A DNA stretch of 64,000 nt from Streptococcus sp. X13SY08 (lineage in GTDB: Bacteria > Bacillota > Bacilli > Lactobacillales > Streptococcaceae), in NCBI RefSeq assembly GCF_001182825.2, contig NZ_LFYO02000003.1, positions 248,001-312,000 on the forward strand. The letters run 5' to 3'. Positions 54,644 through 64,000 of this stretch are shown piece after piece; position 1 is the first letter of the stretch, and each line of letters opens with the position of its first letter. The notes under the pieces are model-generated. The model had not been told where the DNA came from. It made no database searches and worked only from the letters and a program-made list of their open reading frames with translations. The position numbers were made by a program, and so were the translations under genes.

Positions 54644-55355
54644 ATAGCGGACGTTTGTTGGGCATACCAGCTTTGCGTGGGTATTTATTTGGTGTTTCTT
54701 TTTTCTTCTCCACAATGATGAGATTGCGTGGATCTCCATTTGGTAAGTTATAGTCTATATTTTCAATTACTTTTGAAAAAAGGAGGTCGAGCGCATTTTT
54801 TGCCTCTAGAAGCTCATCACCAGCGTTGGACGCTTTTAGAGCGATGAGGCGGCCGTTGAGTTTGAGATAGGGAATGGTCAACTCCGATAAAATCTGCATA
54901 CGAGCAACTGCGCGTGCTGTCACGATATCAAATTGAGCACGGAATTGAGGATTCTGAGCAAAGTCTTCTGCTCTGCCATGGTAAAAATGCACCCCGTCTA
55001 ATTCCAACTCTTGCGTCAAGAGTTCTAAGAAAGAGATTCGTTTATTGAGGGAGTCAATGATAGTGACATCTAACTGCGGAAAAATAATTTTCATGGGAAG
55101 ACTAGGGAAACCTGCCCCTGCTCCGATATCCAAGAGTCGAGTAGGTTCATTTTGCAGATAGCCCTGCAGAATCGGCGTGATGGAATCATAGAAGTGCTTT
55201 AGATAGACCTCTTCCAAATCCGTAATAGCGGTTAAATTTATTTTCTGATTCCACTCTACTAACAACTCAAAATAGCGGGAAAATTGTTTTTTTTGTTGTT
55301 CATTTAAATGGATGCCCTGTTCAGCTAGTAGTTGATAAAAAATGTCTGGTTTCAT
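54642..55355 (-). CDS. rsmG: 16S rRNA (guanine(527)-N7)-methyltransferase RsmG
   Basis: RsmG methylates G527 of 16S rRNA; loss gives low-level streptomycin resistance in many bacteria. The 237-aa protein shows [21 protein letters not shown] (about residues 37-57), the SAM site [17 protein letters not shown] (about 71-87), [15 protein letters not shown] and DIVTARAVA. It is intact and starts at ATG 55355. Confidence 0.95.
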   Translation of the reverse strand: MKPDIFYQLLAEQGIHLNEQQKKQFSRYFELLVEWNQKINLTAITDLEEVYLKHFYDSITPILQGYLQNEPTRLLDIGAGAGFPSLPMKIIFPQLDVTIIDSLNKRISFLELLTQELELDGVHFYHGRAEDFAQNPQFRAQFDIVTARAVARMQILSELTIPYLKLNGRLIALKASNAGDELLEAKNALDLLFSKVIENIDYNLPNGDPRNLIIVEKKKETPNKYPRKAGMPNKRPL

Positions 55356-55390
55356 AATCCTATCTTACCATAAAGCTACTAAAAAGAAAA

Positions 55391-55418
55391 ATTGAAGAAG
55401 CTAATTAGCTTCTTCAAT
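55391..55418 (-). terminator. pbp1A terminator (perfect palindrome)
   Basis: A 28-nt perfect palindrome is centred on CTAATTAG (55391-55418), followed on the minus strand by a T-rich run. It sits directly after the pbp1A stop. Confidence 0.85.
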
Positions 55419-55419
55419 T

Positions 55420-57382
55420 CTATTGTCCTGTGGCAGGAGTTTGTGCGGAAGAGGAATTCGTTGTAGATTGTTCCGTACTGGTTTGTGTATTTGTTTGATT
55501 AGGTGTTGCCTGCGTTGTTGTGCTTGTCTCAGTCGCTGTGCTTCCAGTGGTTGTAGAAGACGACTGAGTAGTGGACTGACTGCTGGAAGCAGGGGTGTTA
55601 TAATTGTAAGAATATTGTGGGGCAAACCCTTTCAGGTAGAGATAATTGCCGCTTTGAACTAGACCATCAGGAATTTCCCAATCTGTGGCTGTTTCTATAG
55701 GATTCAAGTAGGCCATCATATTGCGATAAACATCCGTTGCAACCAGCATTCCATCATCCAGTACAGGAGTCGAACGGTTTGTATAGCCAGTCCAAACTGC
55801 CATAGCATACTTGGTAGAGTAACCGACGAAGTTCTCATCAGGTACGACCATCAAACTAGAATTTGCAGCTTCATTCTCTTGAAGAATTCTTTCAATTTCA
55901 GGATCCGTGTAGTTGGATGTACCTGTTTTACCAGCTTGAGGGACACCATCAACCGCACCATTGAGACCATTACCGTATGTCATGACACTCTTGAGCATGT
56001 CGGTCATCATGTAGGCAGTTTCTTCGGTCATGACGCGCTTGCCTTCGGTAGTGAAATCTGTAGTCGTTCCATCTGTGTAAACAATTTTGTTGACATATTG
56101 CGGAGCATAGTAGGTTCCACCATTTGCAAATGCAGCATAGGCGGCAGCCATTTTCTCACTGCTAGCTCCATAATGTTGATTAGATTCCGTGGTATTACTT
56201 GAAATAGCATTTGAGAAGAGCAATTGTGGATCCCAGTTGTGTACTGGGTCTGTTGTTCCAGGGAAATTATACGGTCCATCATAAACAGTATCAGCTGTAG
56301 AAGTATAGACACCATTTTCTAAAGCAGGAGCATAGTCTGTGAGAGGTTTCATAGTCGAACCAAAGTCTCGGTTTGTTTCAACTGCTTGGTTGGTACCAAA
56401 TGAAACGCTACTTGCTTGATTACGGGCACCAAGTTGGGCAACGACCTTACCTGTATGGAGCAGCATCAACATTCGTGTAGACTTCCATACCGGTTGTTAG
56501 TAGATTATAACCAGTTTTGGCTTCAACTTCTTCGATGACCTCTTTTAGATAGTTATCCATGTATGCAGGATAAGCTGCACCTTGTTTGAGTGACTGCAAT
56601 CCATCTGTAATTGGAGTCGCAACTGCCATGTCGTAAGCTTCTTGGCTGATATACTTCTCTTCCAACATTTGTCCCAAGACCAAATCGCGTCTTTGCTTAG
56701 CTGCTTCTGGTTGGATGTAGGGATCGTATTGGTTTGGAGCCTGTGGCATACCGGCTAATAAAGCTTGTTGCGCCAAAGACAAATCTTTTAATTCCTTGCC
56801 ATAGTATGCATTTGCGGCTGTTTTCATTCCGTAATTACCATTGGACATATAGACCTTGTTAACGTAGTAGGTCAAGATTTCTTGTTTGGTATTACGGCGT
56901 TCTAGTTGAGTTGCTAACCACGCTTCCTGAATTTTTCGTTTCAAGGTCTGATCTTGTGTGGAGGTCGAAAAATAGGTTAACTTGATAAATTGCTGGTCCA
57001 AAGTTGATCCACCTTGGAGATTACCACTTGTCAAGTTGTTGATAAAAGCACCTGCAATTCGAACAACGTCTAGACCACGATGGTTGAAGAAACGTTGGTC
57101 CTCAATGGAAACGATGGCATTTACCAAATCAGTTGGGATTTCACTCGTTTCTGCGTTGGAGCGTTTTTCAGACCCTAAGTCAGCAATCAAGTTACCATCT
57201 TTATCGTAAATTTTACTCGAAGTTGTAGCTGTAAGAGACTTTTCAGTTAATTTTGGTGCAGATTGGACATAATAAAAAACAAGTCCGACCCCAGCTATGA
57301 CAGCTACAATAAATCCGATTAAAAAGATGTTACCAGCTATAAGGAGTATTCTCTTAAGATTTAGGTTCTTCAACAGTTTCAC
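55420..57382 (-). pseudogene. pbp1A: class A penicillin-binding protein 1A, interrupted
   Basis: This bifunctional glycosyltransferase/transpeptidase sits at the septum. N-terminal membrane anchor ([21 protein letters not shown]), GT51 motifs [10 protein letters not shown] and [12 protein letters not shown], then transpeptidase SxxK in GSTMKP, SSN-like SNTTESN and KTG in [13 protein letters not shown] Ser/Thr/Gln-rich tail follows. At about 56,455 the frame breaks between YTNVDAA and [12 protein letters not shown]. Roughly 90 nt of the linker to the transpeptidase domain are missing. It overlaps recU by 29 nt. Confidence 0.87.
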
Positions 57383-57910
57383 CGCCTAATAAATTTTTTT
57401 CAATAACGTCGAGATAGGGCAGACTCGGATAGCCTCCCATGATAATTGGATGACCGTATTTACGAATATACTCAAGGGGCATAGATTTCGTACCTTGATC
57501 AATGTGGTAAAAGTCAATCAATGGAGCAGCTGGCAAGAGATAGGTTTCCTTCAAAGTGGAAAAATGAAGAAGCACAAAGCAAATCCCCCTCTGCGCTAAG
57601 ACCTGTCCCATATGTTCGATCTGGTGGGCATGGAAATTTTTCATGGGCATGGAAGTCTTTTGTCGTGTTTCCTTGGCTTCGAAGTCAATATAATATCCCT
57701 TGTAGACACCAGAATAGTCAGTGGTGGATGCTTGTCTAAAATAAGCTTCCACAATCTTTGCACGACTACGTTTTGGATAATCCACTTTAACGATTTGAAC
57801 AGGAGTCGGTTTTTTATGAATCACCGCTTTGCAAAGTTAACTTCCTTTTTGGGAAAAGCTCGCTTTTGAGATTGAATTTTCCTTGAGACTTGGTGCGGAT
57901 AATTGACCAT
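57354..57910 (-). pseudogene. recU: Holliday junction resolvase RecU, interrupted
   Basis: RecU resolves Holliday junctions and is usually paired with a class A PBP gene, as here. ATG 57910 (AAGGGG upstream) reads MVNYPHQVSRKIQSQ to NFAK. The frame resumes as [17 protein letters not shown] with the catalytic [20 protein letters not shown]. Between them at about 57,826, 22 codons (normally RGMSFE...LA) are missing with 2 nt left, a 64-nt deletion. Confidence 0.87.
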
Positions 57911-57944
57911 AAAACCCCTTCTTGTTAAAATGATACCAATAACA

Positions 57945-57974
57945 ATTATAGCATAATATAAGAAAAGAGTACAA
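57945..57974 (-). promoter_or_regulatory. recU-pbp1A promoter
   Basis: On the minus strand TTGTAC (57969-57974), 18 bp, TATAAT (57945-57950), 35 nt before the recU ATG. Confidence 0.65.
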
Positions 57975-57983
57975 GAAAAGGGC

Positions 57984-58393
57984 ATGAAAAGTGTATTGAT
58001 TACGGGCTATCGCCACACTGAACTAGGAATTTTTTCGGACAAAGATCCACGTGTTCCTATTATCAAAAAAGCTATTGAACGAGATATTGGACTCTTCAGG
58101 TTTTAAAGGAATTGAGAGAGCAGGGGTACTCATGCCAGCTAGCAACGATTTTTTGTTTTGAGAACTATGGTCAAAATTGGAATGAAAGCAACCAAGAAAA
58201 GTTAGCAGCTTTCAAACAAGTTGATTTTGTCAAAGCGGCCTATAAAGAATACCAAAATCCAGGTCAATTTAGGGATTACAATCAATTTTTATTAGAAAAT
58301 ACAGACGGGGCCTATATTTTTACGATCATGAAAATGAAACAAACTTGAAATACTTGATTCATGAGATGGAAAAAAGGGAGAGCATACTGTAAA
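57984..58393 (+). pseudogene. ypsA: DUF1273 / YpsA-family protein, interrupted
   Basis: YpsA-type proteins (DprA/SLOG fold) lie next to gpsB in Firmicutes and affect division in Bacillus. ATG 57984 reads [33 protein letters not shown]. After 2 nt it resumes in another frame as [22 protein letters not shown], with 22 codons missing (64 nt). A single T is missing near 58,320 ([16 protein letters not shown] frame), and a further shift near 58,385 scrambles the C-terminus (TVKTLTL). Confidence 0.83.
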
Positions 58394-58417
58394 AACGCTT
58401 ACCCTAAGATTTTTTAA

Positions 58418-58423
58418 TATAAT
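58418..58423 (+). promoter_or_regulatory. gpsB -10 element
   Basis: TATAAT at 58418-58423, 35 nt before the gpsB start. The -35 is weak. ATG 58458 follows TGAGGAGCGAG. Confidence 0.5.
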
Positions 58424-58457
58424 AGGGGTAGTGACATTTTAGATTGAGGAGCGAGAC

Positions 58458-58784
58458 ATGGCAAGCATTAAGTACACAACAAAAGGTATTTTTGAGCAAG
58501 ATTTTAAAACCACTTTTCGTGGATATGATCCAGATGAGGTAAACGACTTCTTGGATGAAATCATGAAAGATTATGATGCCTATGATGCTATCATTAAGGA
58601 ATTAAAAGGTGAAATCGCGCGCTTAAAGGCTTTGTCAGCTAACGCTTCGCGTCCGACTGTAGAAGTTGATGAAAGCAGTACTTTGCGAACAGAACGTGGT
58701 TCTTCAGTTACTAATTTTGATATTTTGCGTCGACTCAATCGTCTTGAAAAAGAAGTGTTTGGGAAACAAATCGCTCAAGACTAA
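58458..58784 (+). CDS. gpsB: cell-division adaptor GpsB
   Basis: GpsB links septal and peripheral wall synthesis and binds class A PBPs and MreC. The 108-aa protein has the DivIVA-like N-terminal domain FEQDFKTTFRGYDPDEVNDFLDEI (about residues 11-34), a coiled coil (about 35-65), a short linker and the C-terminal SVTNFDILRRLNRLEKEVFG. It is intact and lies just upstream of rnpB, as in other streptococci. Confidence 0.94.
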   Translation: MASIKYTTKGIFEQDFKTTFRGYDPDEVNDFLDEIMKDYDAYDAIIKELKGEIARLKALSANASRPTVEVDESSTLRTERGSSVTNFDILRRLNRLEKEVFGKQIAQD

Positions 58785-58798
58785 TTTGTAGAAAATCG

Positions 58799-59176
58799 TG
58801 CAATTTTTGGATAATCGCGTGGCATTGCCATGAGGAAAGTCCATGCTAGCACTAGCTGTGATGCTGGTAGTGTTTGTGCTAGGCGAATGCATAAGCCTAG
58901 GGAGGTAGCGTGCTACCTTACGGCGACTGAAAGGGCTAAGTCTTTGGATATGCTCAAATAAGTCTGAAAGTGCCACAGTGACGAAGTTTTCAGGGAAATC
59001 TGAAAAGTGGAACGCGGTAAACCCCTCAAGCTAGCAACCCAAACTTTGGTAGGGGCATGGGAAAGCTGGAAACGAACGGTCTTTCCTGACTGTATATTAT
59101 ACAGTAGACAGATGATTATCGAAGGCGGTAGTGCCTAGTACCGCTGGAACAAAACATGGCTTATAGAAAATTGCAT
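58799..59176 (+). ncRNA. rnpB: RNase P RNA, type B
   Basis: It has the RNase P core GAGGAAAGTCCATGC (about 58,830), GGTAAACCCCTC, GGAAACGAACGG-type and the 3' conserved AGATGATTATC...GGAACAAAACATGG. Outer stem P1 pairs GCAATTTTT with AAAATTGC at the two ends. The length of about 378 nt matches Gram-positive type B. It lies in its usual place between gpsB and rlmL. End coordinates are approximate. Confidence 0.93.
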
Positions 59177-59185
59177 AATAGGTTT

Positions 59186-59212
59186 GCTAGCGTATGCTAG
59201 CTTTTCTTTTTT
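59186..59212 (+). terminator. rnpB terminator
   Basis: GCTAGC-gtat-GCTAGC (59186-59201) followed by TTTTCTTTTTT, 10 nt past the end of rnpB. Confidence 0.85.
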
Positions 59213-59303
59213 ATGGGAATTCTAGGATAGAGTCAGCAGAAAAAATCAAGTCTATGCTATAATGGACCTAGGTAAAATTTCAAGTAGTAAAACAAGGATG
59301 AAG

Positions 59304-60475
59304 ATGAAAGAAACATTTGAATTGATTGCGACAGCAGCTGCTGGTTTAGAAGCAGTTGTGGGGCGTGAAGTACGAGAATTAGGCTATGAATGCCAAGTTG
59401 AAAATGGTCGTGTCCGTTTTTGGGGCGACAAAAAGGCTATTGTGGAGACCAATATTTGGCTCCGCGCAGCAGATCGGATAAAAATTGTTGTGGGACAGTT
59501 CCCTGCAAGAACCTTCGAGGAATTATTCCAAGGAGTTTTTGCTTTGGATTGGGAGAACTATTTGCCACTCTGTTGCAAATTTCCTATTTCAAAGGCCAAA
59601 TGTGTCAAATCCAAGCTTCACAATGAACCAAGTGTGCAAGCTATTTCTAAAAAAGCGGTCGTCAAGAAGTTACAGAAACATTTTTCACGACCAGAAGGCG
59701 TGCCTTTACAAGAAGTAGGAGCTGAGTATAAAATCGAAGTTTCCATTCTCAAAGATGTAGCAACGGTTTTGATTGATACAACTGGATCTAGTCTCTTTAA
59801 GCGTGGCTATCGTGTGGAAAAAGGTGGAGCTCCAATTAAGGAAAATATGGCAGCTGCTATCTTGCTCTTGTCCAATTGGTGTCCAGACAAGCCTTTGATT
59901 GATCCGACTTGTGGTTCAGGTACATTTTGTATTGAGGCAGCCATGTTAGCTCGTCAAATAGCACCAGGTCTCAAGCGCTCCTTTGCTTTTGAGGAATGGA
60001 ATTGGATGGAGGATGAGTTGACTGCGCAAGTACGCAAAGAAGCGCAGGCCAAGATTCGCACGGACCTTAAGTTAGATATTTCTGGCTTTGATATTGACGG
60101 ACGAATGATTGAAATGGCTAAAAAAATGCCTTTGCAGCTGGTGTGGATCAAGATATTACCTTCAAGCAAATGCGACTTCAAGATTTACGGACAGACAAGG
60201 TCAACGGAGTGATTATTTCCAATCCTCCTTACGGTGAGCGGTTGTTGGATGACGATGCAATCATTCAGCTTTACGGTGAAATGGGACAAACCTTTGCCCC
60301 ACTAAAGACCTGGTCAAAATTTATCTTAACCAGTGATGAACAATTTGAATCGCTCTGTGGCCAATTAGCCGATAAAAAACGAAAATTATATAACGGAACC
60401 TTGAAAGTTGATTTGTATCAATTCTTCGGGCAACGCATGAAGCGTCAACGAGATGCTCCAAAACAAACAGAATAG
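59304..60475 (+). pseudogene. rlmL: 23S rRNA methyltransferase RlmL (N2-G2445), frameshifted
   Basis: This protein has an N-terminal ferredoxin-like/THUMP part (LIATAAAGLEAVVGREVRELGYE) and a methyltransferase domain with IDPTCGSGTFCIEAAM (SAM site) and ISNPPYGERL (N-P-P-Y catalytic). At about 60,120 an A-run of 7 should be 8: MAKK-NAFAAGVDQDITF continues one frame over. ATG 59304 has AAGGA 5 nt upstream; ATG 59298 is also in frame. About 390 codons in all. The gene precedes mapZ, as in pneumococcus. Confidence 0.87.
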
Positions 60476-60484
60476 GAGGCACAG

Positions 60485-61921
60485 ATGGCTGAACAAGACA
60501 AGCAAATGACAGATCTTCCGGATGAAGAAAAAGTATTAGATTTTGAAGATGCCAAAGACTTGACTATAGGAGAAGCTGTTCGTAAGCACGAGGAAATTAA
60601 AGCTGGTATCTCAGAAGAGGATGGGGTCTTAGATCGCTATATCAAGCAACATCGTCAAGATATTGAAGCTGAAAAGTTTGAAACAAAAGTCCAACAGCTT
60701 CCGCTTATGGATGAAGAAGTAGGGGCAACTAGAGAAGTTTCTAAGGAAGTTATTTCTGAACTTTGAGGGAAAGAAATTCCACAGGAGAAGTCAGTAAGAC
60801 AAGAAAGTATTGAGCCAGTCGTTCCAGTTGCACCTGTTATGCCAGCTCCTGAAACGGCACCTTTTAATGAATTTGAAGAATATGATGAAGATTCCTCAAA
60901 TAAGAAAAAGGGTTGGATTTGGGCTGCCTTAATCTCTCTATTTGTAGGGATTTTAGCAGCTGCCTTCGTATGGATGAATAGTACTGAAAAGTCGACTGAT
61001 CAAACAGCAATAGGTTCATCTGTCAAAGAAACGAGCTCTTCGTCCACGAAAACTAGTTCTACTGACTCTGCTCAAAAACAAGCAGTTGCTGCTTTTGAAA
61101 CCCGTTATAAAGCTTTCTTTACAGATGCTGCTTTGACCAAATTAAAAAATAGTGAATTTGATAAATTGACAGAGCTGAAAGCTCTCTTGGATCAGTTAGA
61201 TAAAGATTCTGAAGGTTACAAATTAGCTAAAGAAAAATATGATAGTCTTGAAAAAGCCATCAAGGCAACACAGGCAGTTAATGGACAATTTGACAAGCCA
61301 ATTTTAGTAGATGGCGAGTTGGATACCACAGCAACCGTCAAAGGAGATGCCAAACTAGAGCCCGCTACCACTGGAATCGGCTCTGTTGATGCGGCGGTGA
61401 CTTCAGTAATCAATTTTGCCCATTCACAGCAAACACAAAATCAAGCAACAGTTAATGCTGGGCAAACGGATCAAGGTAATTCAGTAGGAGAAGCCCCTGC
61501 TCAACCAGAAGTTCCTGCAACAACGCCTCCAACTCCCGCTCCCTCCGAAACCCCGACTGTCTCCATCCATACAGCTGGTTTCCTACCCAATGCGGGAACG
61601 AATCATGGTATAGCTGTACCAGCCGGCGTGACCTTGCAACGTGATTTAAGTCGGGTCCCTTACGATCAGTCTAAAATTGATGATACGTCCAATGAAGCTT
61701 GGGGTTTCAATCCAGGAATTTTGGAACATATCATTTCTGTTTCACAGCAACGCGGTTATATCACGGGTAATCAATATATCCTTGAGAAAGTCAATATTAT
61801 CAAGGGAAATGGCTATTATAATCTCTATAAACCAGATGGAACTTATCTCTTTTCAATCAATGCCAAAACAGGTTACTTTGTAGGGAATGGTTCTGGATAT
61901 TCAGATGCTCTTGATTTTTAA
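60485..61921 (+). pseudogene. mapZ: mid-cell-anchored protein Z (MapZ/LocZ) with an in-frame premature stop
   Basis: MapZ marks the division site and guides FtsZ in streptococci. Layout: N-terminal cytoplasmic acidic region (EEKVLDFEDAKDLTIGEAVRKHEE), one membrane helix (GWIWAALISLFVGILAAAFVW, about residues 145-165), then extracellular domain, Pro/Thr linker, and the C-terminal peptidoglycan-binding part. An in-frame TGA at 60764-60766 interrupts the cytoplasmic region with no frame change. The downstream frame from 60767 is continuous to 61921. A start at 60839 would keep only the helix and outside domain. Confidence 0.88.
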
Positions 61922-61971
61922 GAAATAGAAGAAAAAAACAAGCTACCGTTTGGTAGCTTGTTTTCGTTTGT

Positions 61972-62454
61972 TTAGATTGGATTACGCTCAAAAGCATTAT
62001 CTGAAATTCCTTGCGAAAGGATGAGTTTTGCCCATTCCTTAGCTGAATGTAGGCTATGATCCTTATAATTGCCACAGGATTCGATGGTAGTTCCTGGGAC
62101 ATTTTCCCAAGCAACGCCTTCTGCAATTTCTTCTAAGCTTGATTTGATAACCTTTGCAATTTTGGTGGGATTTTGTTTCCCCCACATAATCATATGAAAA
62201 CCAGTTCGGCAACCAAAAGGAGAACAGTCAATCAGTCCAGCAATGCGCTGGCGAATCAATTTTGCCAATAAATGCTCGATAGTGTGAAGTCCAGCAGTAT
62301 CCATGGGATTTTCATTAGGCTGAATGAGACGGATATCAAAATTTGTGATGATATCCCCCTTTGGACCGACTTCTTCAGAAATCAAACGGATGTAGGGCGC
62401 TTTTACGATAGTATGGTCTAGTTCAAAACTTTCGACAACAACTTCTTTGGTCAT
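61972..62454 (-). CDS. luxS: S-ribosylhomocysteine lyase LuxS
   Basis: LuxS cleaves S-ribosylhomocysteine to homocysteine and DPD, the precursor of AI-2. The 160-aa protein has the metal-binding HTIEHLLA (His about 54 and 58) and the catalytic Cys region [11 protein letters not shown] (Cys about 84), plus [10 protein letters not shown]. The start is ATG 62454 after AAGGAG. It is intact. TATGAT at 62486-62491 (minus strand) with an upstream TGG makes an extended -10 promoter. Confidence 0.95.
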   Translation of the reverse strand: MTKEVVVESFELDHTIVKAPYIRLISEEVGPKGDIITNFDIRLIQPNENPMDTAGLHTIEHLLAKLIRQRIAGLIDCSPFGCRTGFHMIMWGKQNPTKIAKVIKSSLEEIAEGVAWENVPGTTIESCGNYKDHSLHSAKEWAKLILSQGISDNAFERNPI

Positions 62455-62558
62455 GAGAAACTCCTTTAAAGCTTTTCCTCTCTCTATCATACCATATTTT
62501 TCATATAGAATCATGAGAATTCTTTCTCAAAAACCCTCTGTAAAAGATGAAATTTGAT

Positions 62559-62587
62559 TTGTGAAATCGTTTAATTTATGTTAAAAT
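62559..62587 (+). promoter_or_regulatory. rny promoter
   Basis: TTGTGA (62559-62564), 17 bp, TAAAAT (62582-62587), 47 nt before rny. GAGGTGG precedes the ATG. Confidence 0.65.
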
Positions 62588-62633
62588 GAAAGAGGATTTT
62601 TTGAAAATCTAATAGAAAAAAACGAGGTGGAAC

Positions 62634-64000
62634 ATGGACATTATTCCTGTAATAATAGGACTTGTCGCCGCTCTCATTGGTTTAGTGATCGGATATATAG
62701 CCATTTCCTTAAAAACGAAAGCTGCAAAAGAGACGGCAGAACTGACGCTTTTAAACGCTGAACAAGAAGCAAGCAATATTAGAGGAAAGGCTGAGCAAGA
62801 AGCAGAGAGTATCATCAAGACTGCAGAACGCGATCGCCAATCTCTGAAAAAAGAAATGCTTATTGAAGCAAAGGAAGAAGCACGTAAATATCGAGATGAA
62901 ATTGCAGAAGAATTTAAGTCTGAGCGTCAAGGATTGAAACAAATTGAAGCCTGTTTAACAGAACGTGCTAGCAGTTTGGACCGCAAAGATGATAATTTGA
63001 CTAATAAAGAAAAAGCTTTGGAGAGTAAAGAGCAAAGCTTAACTGACAAATCTAAACACATTGATGAGCGCGAAAAGCAAGTCGCAACATTAGAAGAACA
63101 AAAAGCACAAGAATTAGAAGAAGTAGCTTCCATGAGTCAGGAAGAAGCGCGTGATTTGATTTTGACAGATACGCGTGATAAATTGACTCACGAAATTGCA
63201 ACCCGTATCAAAGAAGCAGAGCGGGAAGTGAAAGAAAAAGCGGATAAGACAGCTAAGGATCTCTTGGCCCAAGCCATGCAACGTATTTCTGGTGAATATG
63301 TGGCAGAGCAAACGGTGACGTCTGTCCACTTGCCAGACGATGCCATGAAAGGGCGCATTATCGGCCGTGAAGGTCGTAATATTCGCACCTTTGAAAGTTT
63401 AACTGGTATTGATGTTATCATTGATGACACTCCTGAAGTGGTTGTCCTATCTGGTTTTGATCCTGTTCGTCGCGAAATTGCCCGTATGACGATGGAAACC
63501 CTTCTTCAAGACGGACGTATTCACCCAGCACGCATTGAGGAATTGGTGGAGAAACACCGTGTTGAGATGGATAATCGTATCCGTGAATATGGTGAAGCGG
63601 CAGCCTATGAGGTGGGAGCACCAAACTTACACCCTGATTTGATTAAGATTATGGGACGATTACACTTCCGCACATCGTATGGACAAAATGTTCTCCGTCA
63701 CTCCATTGAAGTGGCTAAGTTGGCAGGTGTGTTAGCTGCTGAATTAGGCGAGAATGTCAATATGGCACGACGTGCTGGTTTCCTTCATGATGTCGGAAAA
63801 GCGCTGGATCGCGAAGTGGATGGAAGCCACGTTGAAATCGGTACAGAATTGGCTCGTAAGTACAAGGAACATCCAGTTATAGTCAATACAATTGCTAGTC
63901 ACCATGGTGATGTTGAAGCGCAAAGCACCATTGCGGTAATTGTTGCCGCAGCAGATGCTCTTAGCGCTGCTCGTCCAGGCTCACGTCGTGAGTCCATGGA
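62634..64000 (+). CDS. rny: ribonuclease Y (3' end beyond the window)
   Basis: RNase Y is the membrane-anchored endonuclease that starts bulk mRNA decay. An N-terminal membrane helix ([21 protein letters not shown], residues 3-23) leads to a long coiled coil (about 35-195), the KH domain [21 protein letters not shown] (about 242) and the HD domain with [11 protein letters not shown] and [12 protein letters not shown] (about 385). The frame is open without interruption from ATG 62634 to the window end (455 codons). About 80 residues are missing at the 3' end. Confidence 0.95.
   Translation, partial: MDIIPVIIGLVAALIGLVIGYIAISLKTKAAKETAELTLLNAEQEASNIRGKAEQEAESIIKTAERDRQSLKKEMLIEAKEEARKYRDEIAEEFKSERQGLKQIEACLTERASSLDRKDDNLTNKEKALESKEQSLTDKSKHIDEREKQVATLEEQKAQELEEVASMSQEEARDLILTDTRDKLTHEIATRIKEAEREVKEKADKTAKDLLAQAMQRISGEYVAEQTVTSVHLPDDAMKGRIIGREGRNIRTFESLTGIDVIIDDTPEVVVLSGFDPVRREIARMTMETLLQDGRIHPARIEELVEKHRVEMDNRIREYGEAAAYEVGAPNLHPDLIKIMGRLHFRTSYGQNVLRHSIEVAKLAGVLAAELGENVNMARRAGFLHDVGKALDREVDGSHVEIGTELARKYKEHPVIVNTIASHHGDVEAQSTIAVIVAAADALSAARPGSRRESM

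Noticed and set aside
60764-60766. TGA recoding (selenocysteine or tryptophan) in mapZ
   Set aside because: No SECIS-like structure or selenoprotein context is visible, other genes use TGA as a normal stop (for example fabH-like ATGA overlaps), and MapZ is not a redox protein.

Overview
The window looks like a chromosome segment of Streptococcus suis or a very close relative. It is low-GC, with strong AGGAGG-type ribosome binding sites and sigma-A-like promoters. It carries the streptococcal FASII cluster with the fabK enoyl reductase and the regulator fabT, manLMN-manO, ccrZ, mapZ, gpsB-rnpB-rlmL, luxS and a 2-oxoacid dehydrogenase operon with its own lipoate ligase. The species call rests on gene content and remembered protein sequences, not on a search.

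Layout. 0-1.1 kb: broken nagA, then a remnant of an aspartate kinase. 1.6-12.2 kb: the fatty-acid cluster fabM-fabT-fabH-acpP-fabK-fabD-fabG-fabF-accB-fabZ-accC-accD-accA, with five TTTG-N5-CAAA FabT-like boxes. 12.5-13.8 kb: a D,D-carboxypeptidase and a GNAT enzyme. 13.8-18.8 kb (minus): the mannose PTS manL-manM-manN-manO, then a T-box leader followed by a 74-aa gene and serS. 19.3-21.8 kb: a Cof-type phosphatase and a purine permease. 21.9-27.4 kb: the ribose operon rbsRKDACB. 27.5-33.7 kb: tsaE, GNAT, a LytR-CpsA-Psr protein, a YtxH-like protein, hit, ecsAB, ccrZ and trmB. 33.9-39.8 kb: a TetR regulator and rimP-nusA-ylxR-ylxQ-infB-rbfA. 39.8-48.3 kb: a TRIC-type membrane protein, then the four-gene dehydrogenase complex and lplA. 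48.5-54.6 kb: a SAM hydrolase, an ECF S component, trhO, a CDF-like transporter, and the ECF ATPase and T subunits. 54.6-64 kb: rsmG, pbp1A and recU (minus), ypsA, gpsB, rnpB, rlmL, mapZ, luxS (minus) and the start of rny.

Two things stand out. First, an improbable number of conserved, often essential genes are broken by internal deletions (fabD, serS, ylxR, infB, pdhA twice, pdhC, ypsA, recU and others). Where I can size them against remembered homologues, the missing piece is repeatedly 22 codons with 2 nt left over, i.e. 64 nt. A second class is single-base losses, mostly in homopolymers (fabT, rbsR, rbsB, infB, ypsA, rlmL). A recurrent fixed size in essential genes points to an assembly or sequence artefact rather than real gene decay, so the broken genes below are probably intact in the organism.

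Second, rbfA and the second, third and fourth dehydrogenase genes each have a 117-145 nt structured element wedged between an SD-like AGAAAGGAA and the start codon, with no SD next to the ATG. The four copies share flanks, an AGAT/TCCTA internal-loop core and stems that covary. Two further related copies, one inverted, lie in the same operon, and the pdhD-lplA gap holds a separate cluster of covarying hairpin repeats. I do not recognise these as a named RNA family.
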